64,000 nucleotides of DNA from Marinobacter sp. Arc7-DN-1 (GTDB taxonomy: Bacteria; Pseudomonadota; Gammaproteobacteria; Pseudomonadales; Oleiphilaceae), in assembly GCF_003441595.1 (NCBI RefSeq), contig NZ_CP031848.1:3472001-3536000 (forward strand), read 5' to 3'. The notes under the pieces are model-generated. The model saw nothing but the letters and a program-made list of their open reading frames with translations, made no database searches and was not told the origin of the DNA. Each line of letters begins with the position of its first letter. Positions within the stretch are counted from its first letter, which is position 1. Shown here piece after piece: positions 59,717-64,000 of the stretch. Both the position numbers and the translations under genes were made by a program.

Positions 59717-60696
59717 CCTCCGATCGCAGGCAGGAAGCCGGAGCGTCTTATTCGCATCGCTCGGTGCTCCTGGATTCGGCGGTCGACTATCTGGTCAACG
59801 ACCCCGACGGATACTACGTGGATGGCACTTTTGGGCGGGGTGGCCACAGCCGTCTGATTCTTGGGCGTCTGGGTGAGGCGGGCCAGCTGCTGGGTATTGA
59901 TAAGGACCCCGAAGCAATCAGGGCGGCCCGGGGACTCGAAGCGAAGGACGGCCGCTTCCACTGTTTTCACGGCTCTTTTGCCGAGCTGGACACAGCCGTC
60001 ACCGGGCAGGGCTGGAAATCGGTGAACGGTGTGTTGCTGGATCTTGGTGTCTCGTCACCCCAGCTTGATGACGCGTCCCGTGGTTTCAGTTTCATGCGCG
60101 ATGGCCCATTGGATATGCGGATGGATACCGGGCAATCACCGACTGCCGCGCAATGGCTGGCAACGGCAGAAGAAGCTGAAATCGCAGACGTGATCTGGCG
60201 GTATGGGGAGGAACGCTTCTCCCGCCGTATTGCCCGGCTCCTGGTTCAGCGTCGGCAGGAAGTGCCTGTTGAGACGACTCGCCAGCTGGCGGAACTGGTC
60301 AGCGAGGCGGTGCCCAAAAAAGAGAAGCACAAGCACCCGGCCACGCGGACCTTCCAGGCGATCCGGATTTTTATCAACCGGGAGCTGGAAGATCTCGAAA
60401 TTGGCCTCCGGGCGGCGGTCGATCGGCTGGCAACGGGTGGCCGGCTGGTGGTCATCAGCTTTCATTCGCTGGAAGACCGGCTGGTTAAACGATTTATGCG
60501 GGATCTGGCCCGCGGGCCCCAGATGCCCAAAGGTGTACCGGTGACCGCAGACCAGGAAGCGTCGGACTTCCGACTTGTTGGCAAGGCCAATAAGGCCGGT
60601 GCTGACGAAGTAAGCGACAATGTACGCGCCCGCAGCGCAGTCATGCGGGTGCTGGAACGCACTGATATCAGAAAAAACTCGCAGGGGAGCGTGTAG
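59713..60696 (+). CDS. rsmH: 16S rRNA m4C1402 methyltransferase RsmH (MraW)
   Basis: N4-methylates C1402 of 16S rRNA, the same nucleotide that RsmI, encoded 1.2 kb upstream, methylates on the ribose. The 327-residue product has [17 protein letters not shown], the SAM site [45 protein letters not shown] and [16 protein letters not shown] ... [16 protein letters not shown], all diagnostic. Four-base overlap with mraZ; ftsL follows two bases after the stop. Confidence 0.96.
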   Translation: MTSDRRQEAGASYSHRSVLLDSAVDYLVNDPDGYYVDGTFGRGGHSRLILGRLGEAGQLLGIDKDPEAIRAARGLEAKDGRFHCFHGSFAELDTAVTGQGWKSVNGVLLDLGVSSPQLDDASRGFSFMRDGPLDMRMDTGQSPTAAQWLATAEEAEIADVIWRYGEERFSRRIARLLVQRRQEVPVETTRQLAELVSEAVPKKEKHKHPATRTFQAIRIFINRELEDLEIGLRAAVDRLATGGRLVVISFHSLEDRLVKRFMRDLARGPQMPKGVPVTADQEASDFRLVGKANKAGADEVSDNVRARSAVMRVLERTDIRKNSQGSV

Positions 60697-60698
60697 TC

Positions 60699-61103
60699 AT
60701 GGGCGCGGTAGCCATTGAAGAGCCGGTTAAAACGGCAAAGTTGAACAAGCAGAAAGTCCGGGATGGCGTGGCAACGGCTGTTCGTATTTCACGGCAGGTT
60801 TTTGATGCCACACGGCAGGGCAAGGTCCTGGTGTCTCTTGCTCTGGTGGTGGTGCTGGTTGCTTCCTCCATTGGTGTTGTCGTGAGCGCTCATGAGAACC
60901 GTGGGCTTTTCAATACCTTGTCGCAGCTTCAGGCGGAGCGGGATCGGTACCAGAGTGAATGGAGTCAGCTTCTGCTTGAACAAAGCGCCCTGAGCGCTCA
61001 TGGCCGGGTGGAGAATCTGGCGGCAGAGCGTTTCAATATGGTGGTGCCGGGGCGTCAGGACATTGTACTGGTACCTCTGATGTCTCCGGTTGCCAGTCAG
61101 TAA
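60699..61103 (+). CDS. ftsL: Cell division protein FtsL
   Basis: Small bitopic protein of the divisome that forms the FtsQLB complex and helps activate FtsWI. The 134-residue product has a cytoplasmic N-terminus of about 43 residues, one membrane segment (VLVSLALVVVLVASSIGVVVSA, 43-64) and a periplasmic leucine-zipper-like coiled coil (NTLSQLQAERDRYQSEWSQLLLEQSALSAHGRVENLAAERFNM). Identification rests on topology, the HGRVENLAAERFNM end and position between rsmH and ftsI. Confidence 0.93.
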   Translation: MGAVAIEEPVKTAKLNKQKVRDGVATAVRISRQVFDATRQGKVLVSLALVVVLVASSIGVVVSAHENRGLFNTLSQLQAERDRYQSEWSQLLLEQSALSAHGRVENLAAERFNMVVPGRQDIVLVPLMSPVASQ

Positions 61104-61136
61104 CCAACGAAAACAACAACATTCAGGGTGATCGAC

Positions 61137-62876
61137 GTGTCCGATCAGGGGAAGCAGACAACATGGGGGCAGCGTTTGGCGTCCGGGCTGGCAGCCTGGC
61201 GCTTTGGCTCCGTGCTGGGCGTCTTTCTCCTGGTTGTCGGGGTGCTGGGCTGGCGTCTGGTCGACCTGCATGTGGTCGACAACGAATTTCTGCGCAAGCA
61301 GGGGGATGTCCGGACCATGCGGGTTGAGGCCATCGACGCCCACCGAGGTGTTGTTACCGATCGATATGGTGAACCTCTGGCGGTCAGTACGCCGGTGCAG
61401 ACCATCTGGGCCAACCCCTCCGAGACCGATCCCGCTGAGCCGCGTCTGACCAATCTTGCCCGGCTGCTCGACATCAGTGAAGCCTCCCTGCGTGAGCGGC
61501 TGAAGGAGTATTCCGGTCGTGAGTTCATCTACCTGCGCCGCAAGGTTCAGCCTGATCTCGCCAGACAGGCCCTGGCTCTGGATATTCAGGGTGTTTATGC
61601 GCGCCAGGAATACCGTCGTTACTACCCCGCAGGCGAAGTGACGGCTCACGTGGTCGGTTTTACAAATATCGACGAGCGTGGCCAGGAGGGTATCGAGCTG
61701 GCCTACAATCAATGGTTGTCCGGCGAATCCGGCCGCAAGCGGGTTCTCAAGGATAACCGGGGCAGGATTATCAAGGACCTGACGCTGATCAGGGACGCCC
61801 GCCCCGGTCGTAATCTCGCGCTCAGTATTGATCTGCGTCTTCAGTACCTGGCTTACCGTGAGCTAAAAGCCGTGGTAACCGCCCACAATGCCCGCGGCGG
61901 CACACTGGTCATGCTGGATGTCGATTCCGGTGAGGTTCTGGCAATGGTGAACCAGGGGTCTTACAACCCCAACGACCGCAGCCAGCTGGCAGCGGAAAAC
62001 CTCAGAAACAAGGCCATCACTGATCTGTTTGAGCCCGGTTCAACCATGAAGCCGATCACCATGGCGGCAGCGCTGGAATCTGGTAAATATTCAGTCAATA
62101 GCACCATTGATACCAACCCGGGTTACCGGCGTTTTGGCCGTTTTACCATCCGCGATCATCGCAACTATGGCCTGCTGGGTGTGACTGACATTATTGTCAA
62201 ATCCAGCAATGTGGGAATCAGCAAGATCGCTACCGATCTCGGCGGTGATGTTATCCGGGATCTGTATGCGCGAATGGGGCTCGGCCAGCCAACCGGGATC
62301 GGCTTTCCCGGGGAAGCCGTCGGTGTGCTGCCAGCGCCATCGAAGTGGCGGCCGGTGGAAGAGGCGACCCTGTCCTATGGTTACGGTATGAGCGTGAATG
62401 CTCTTCAGCTGGCACAGGCCTATATGGTGATTGCCAATGGTGGTGTGCATTACCCCCTGAGCCTTGTGAAGCGCGATGAAGAGCCCGAAGGCTATCGGGT
62501 GTTGTCCGAGCAGGTCAGCTATGAGGTCCGCAATATGCTCCGGCAGGTGGTTTCCCGTGGTACGGGAAAGCGGGCCCAGCCGGGATTCTATTCTGCCGGG
62601 GGCAAGACCGGAACGGTTCACCTGGTTGGCGATCAGGGCTATGAAGACAGTCAGTACAAAGCCATCTTTGCAGGTATCGCACCTATTGATAATCCGAGAC
62701 TGGTTACGGTTGTGGCCGTTGATGCGCCGCAGTCCGGTGAATATTACGGCGGGGAAGTGGCAGCGCCGGTGTTCGCCAGGGTGATGAGTGACGCACTGCG
62801 ACTACTGAATGTGAAGCCTGAACTGGACGTTGGGGAGGCAAAAACTGTTTCTCCAGCGCCCGGGGAGCGAGGGTAA
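61137..62876 (+). CDS. ftsI: Peptidoglycan D,D-transpeptidase FtsI (PBP3)
   Basis: Septal class B penicillin-binding protein. Both candidate starts are GTG; 61137 has AGGGTGA at good spacing, 61128 has none, so I use the former (579 residues). One membrane anchor (about 27-47) is followed by the pedestal (RGVVTDRYGEPLAVSTP) and the transpeptidase domain with catalytic Ser302 in GSTMKPI, SSN (356-358) and KTG (490-492). All three penicillin-binding motifs are intact. murE follows after four bases. Confidence 0.97.
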   Translation: MSDQGKQTTWGQRLASGLAAWRFGSVLGVFLLVVGVLGWRLVDLHVVDNEFLRKQGDVRTMRVEAIDAHRGVVTDRYGEPLAVSTPVQTIWANPSETDPAEPRLTNLARLLDISEASLRERLKEYSGREFIYLRRKVQPDLARQALALDIQGVYARQEYRRYYPAGEVTAHVVGFTNIDERGQEGIELAYNQWLSGESGRKRVLKDNRGRIIKDLTLIRDARPGRNLALSIDLRLQYLAYRELKAVVTAHNARGGTLVMLDVDSGEVLAMVNQGSYNPNDRSQLAAENLRNKAITDLFEPGSTMKPITMAAALESGKYSVNSTIDTNPGYRRFGRFTIRDHRNYGLLGVTDIIVKSSNVGISKIATDLGGDVIRDLYARMGLGQPTGIGFPGEAVGVLPAPSKWRPVEEATLSYGYGMSVNALQLAQAYMVIANGGVHYPLSLVKRDEEPEGYRVLSEQVSYEVRNMLRQVVSRGTGKRAQPGFYSAGGKTGTVHLVGDQGYEDSQYKAIFAGIAPIDNPRLVTVVAVDAPQSGEYYGGEVAAPVFARVMSDALRLLNVKPELDVGEAKTVSPAPGERG

Positions 62877-62880
62877 GCCT

Positions 62881-64000
62881 ATGTGCATCACATCTCTCAG
62901 CACTTTGTTGCAAGGAGTCATGGTGGTTCCGTCGGTCTTCGACGTAACTATCCATGGTCTGAAGACCGACAGCCGGGAGGTGGCCTCCGGCGACGCGTTT
63001 ATTGCGCTGTCGGGGACCAGTACGCCCGCTGATTTTTATGTCGATGCGGCGATTAAAGCGGGTGCTACGGCTATCCTTCTGGAATCCGATCGGGCCACCG
63101 AATGCTCGGAACGACATGGGGCCCTGGTGGTCCCGGTGGTCGGTCTTCGTGGTTTGGTCGGGAGGATTGCCGATCGGTTTTTCGAACATCCGTCGCAACG
63201 CCTGCGCCTGATTGGTGTCACCGGAACCAACGGCAAGACGTCGGTTTGCCAGTACGTTGCCCAGCTCCTTAAAGAGACGGGAACACCCTGCGGTGTCCTC
63301 GGCACCCTCGGTTATGGCATGCCCGGTGCACTGCATCCGGCGACCCATACCACGCCAGACGCGGTTCAGGTGAACCGGGTTCTGTCACGGATCCTGAAAC
63401 AGAACGGTCGCGCAGCTGTCATGGAAGTCTCCTCCCATGCCCTGGACCAGGGGCGAATCGACAACCTCACCATGACCTGCGCCGTGTTTACCAACCTGAC
63501 CCGGGATCATCTGGATTACCACGGGTCGATGGCGGCATACGGCGAGGCGAAGGCCTGCTTGTTTGAGCGTGAGGAGTTGCACTTCTCTGTCATCAACTTT
63601 GACGACCCTTTCGGCCGGCAGCTATTTGATCAGCTGGCGGGCAAATGTGATCGCGTCCGCTACAGTCTGCACGAAGCCCAGACAGAACTCTGGTTGCGCG
63701 AATTCCGGCCAACCGATGAGGGCTTTGAGGCGGAAGTGGATGGTGAGTGGGGCCGGTTTGCTATTTCCGTTCCCCTGATGGGCAGTTTCAATGCCAGTAA
63801 TGTGCTGGCGGCCATGGCCACAGTCCTGACCCTCGGCGTTCCGGTCGAGCGGGTGCAGCAGGCCACTGCCCGCCTGACACCGCCGCCGGGAAGGCTTGAA
63901 AGGTTTGGTGGTGCCAGCGGCGTCAGGGTGGTGGTTGACTACGCCCACACACCGGATGCCCTTGCCAATGCCCTTGCGGCGCTGCGCCCCCATGTTGCCG
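62881..64000 (+). CDS. murE: UDP-MurNAc-tripeptide synthetase MurE (partial, cut by window end)
   Basis: Cytoplasmic ligase adding the third amino acid (meso-diaminopimelate in gram-negatives) to UDP-MurNAc-Ala-Glu. The open frame from ATG 62881 (GAGGG 8 bases upstream) gives 373 residues and is still open at the window end. The Mur ligase P-loop GVTGTNGKTS, HTTPDAVQVNRVL, VMEVSSHALDQGRI, FTNLTRDHLDYHGSMAAYGEAK and VVDYAHTPDALANAL are present. The C-terminal domain with the residues that choose diaminopimelate (DNPR motif) lies outside the window. Confidence 0.95.
   Translation, partial: MCITSLSTLLQGVMVVPSVFDVTIHGLKTDSREVASGDAFIALSGTSTPADFYVDAAIKAGATAILLESDRATECSERHGALVVPVVGLRGLVGRIADRFFEHPSQRLRLIGVTGTNGKTSVCQYVAQLLKETGTPCGVLGTLGYGMPGALHPATHTTPDAVQVNRVLSRILKQNGRAAVMEVSSHALDQGRIDNLTMTCAVFTNLTRDHLDYHGSMAAYGEAKACLFEREELHFSVINFDDPFGRQLFDQLAGKCDRVRYSLHEAQTELWLREFRPTDEGFEAEVDGEWGRFAISVPLMGSFNASNVLAAMATVLTLGVPVERVQQATARLTPPPGRLERFGGASGVRVVVDYAHTPDALANALAALRPHVA

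Overview
The window is a 64 kb chromosomal segment from a gammaproteobacterium, most likely Marinobacter or a close relative. The basis is the 16S rRNA sequence (recognised by eye, not searched), a Pseudomonas-like gene order around the type IV pilus minor-pilin locus, and a core-gene complement typical of free-living marine gammaproteobacteria. Almost all of it is conserved core genome. I see no prophage, transposase, integron or CRISPR array.

Layout: (1) 1-4.2 kb: ispB (partial) diverges from rplU-rpmA-obgE-proB, then rpsT on the minus strand. (2) 4.4-12 kb: murJ, ribF, ileS, lspA, fkpB, ispH. (3) 12.3-22.6 kb: type IV pilus block, fimU-pilV-pilW-pilX-(unknown secreted protein)-pilY1-pilE on plus, then fimT, pilR, pilS on minus. 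(4) 22.7-30.4 kb: nadE, bamD, rluD, pgeF, clpB and a DUF4124 protein. (5) 30.9-36.8 kb: ilvB-ilvN-ilvC, pssA, msrP-msrQ. (6) 36.9-42.9 kb: a complete rRNA operon (16S, tRNA-Ile, tRNA-Ala, 23S, 5S) with two tandem promoters, antitermination signals, RNase III stems and a duplicated 5S tail. (7) 43.1-48.7 kb: a GGDEF protein, leuA, a probable cryptic DNA polymerase III psi subunit (holD), rimI, prfC. (8) 48.8-54.6 kb: tatD, rplM-rpsI, petABC (cytochrome bc1), sspA-sspB. (9) 54.7-58.6 kb: diaA, yraN, lpoA on minus, rsmI on plus. (10) 58.6-64 kb: rnpB and the start of the dcw cell-wall/division cluster (mraZ, rsmH, ftsL, ftsI, murE, cut by the window end).

The genes form recognisable functional units: pilus assembly priming (minor pilins plus PilY1) beside its two-component regulator PilSR; branched-chain amino acid synthesis (ilvBNC, leuA); envelope growth (murJ, lspA, bamD, lpoA, dcw); respiration (petABC); and ribosome production. 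The less ordinary material lies in the small and noncoding parts: three GGGGTCAG-type palindromes, a compound inverted repeat between fkpB and ispH, a hairpin that buries the msrP ribosome binding site, a possible valine-rich leader peptide before ilvB, a relic of a second 5S tail, four perfectly spaced MraZ boxes, an unrecognised secreted protein between pilX and pilY1, and the divergent holD candidate. All promoter, hairpin and start-site calls were made by eye.
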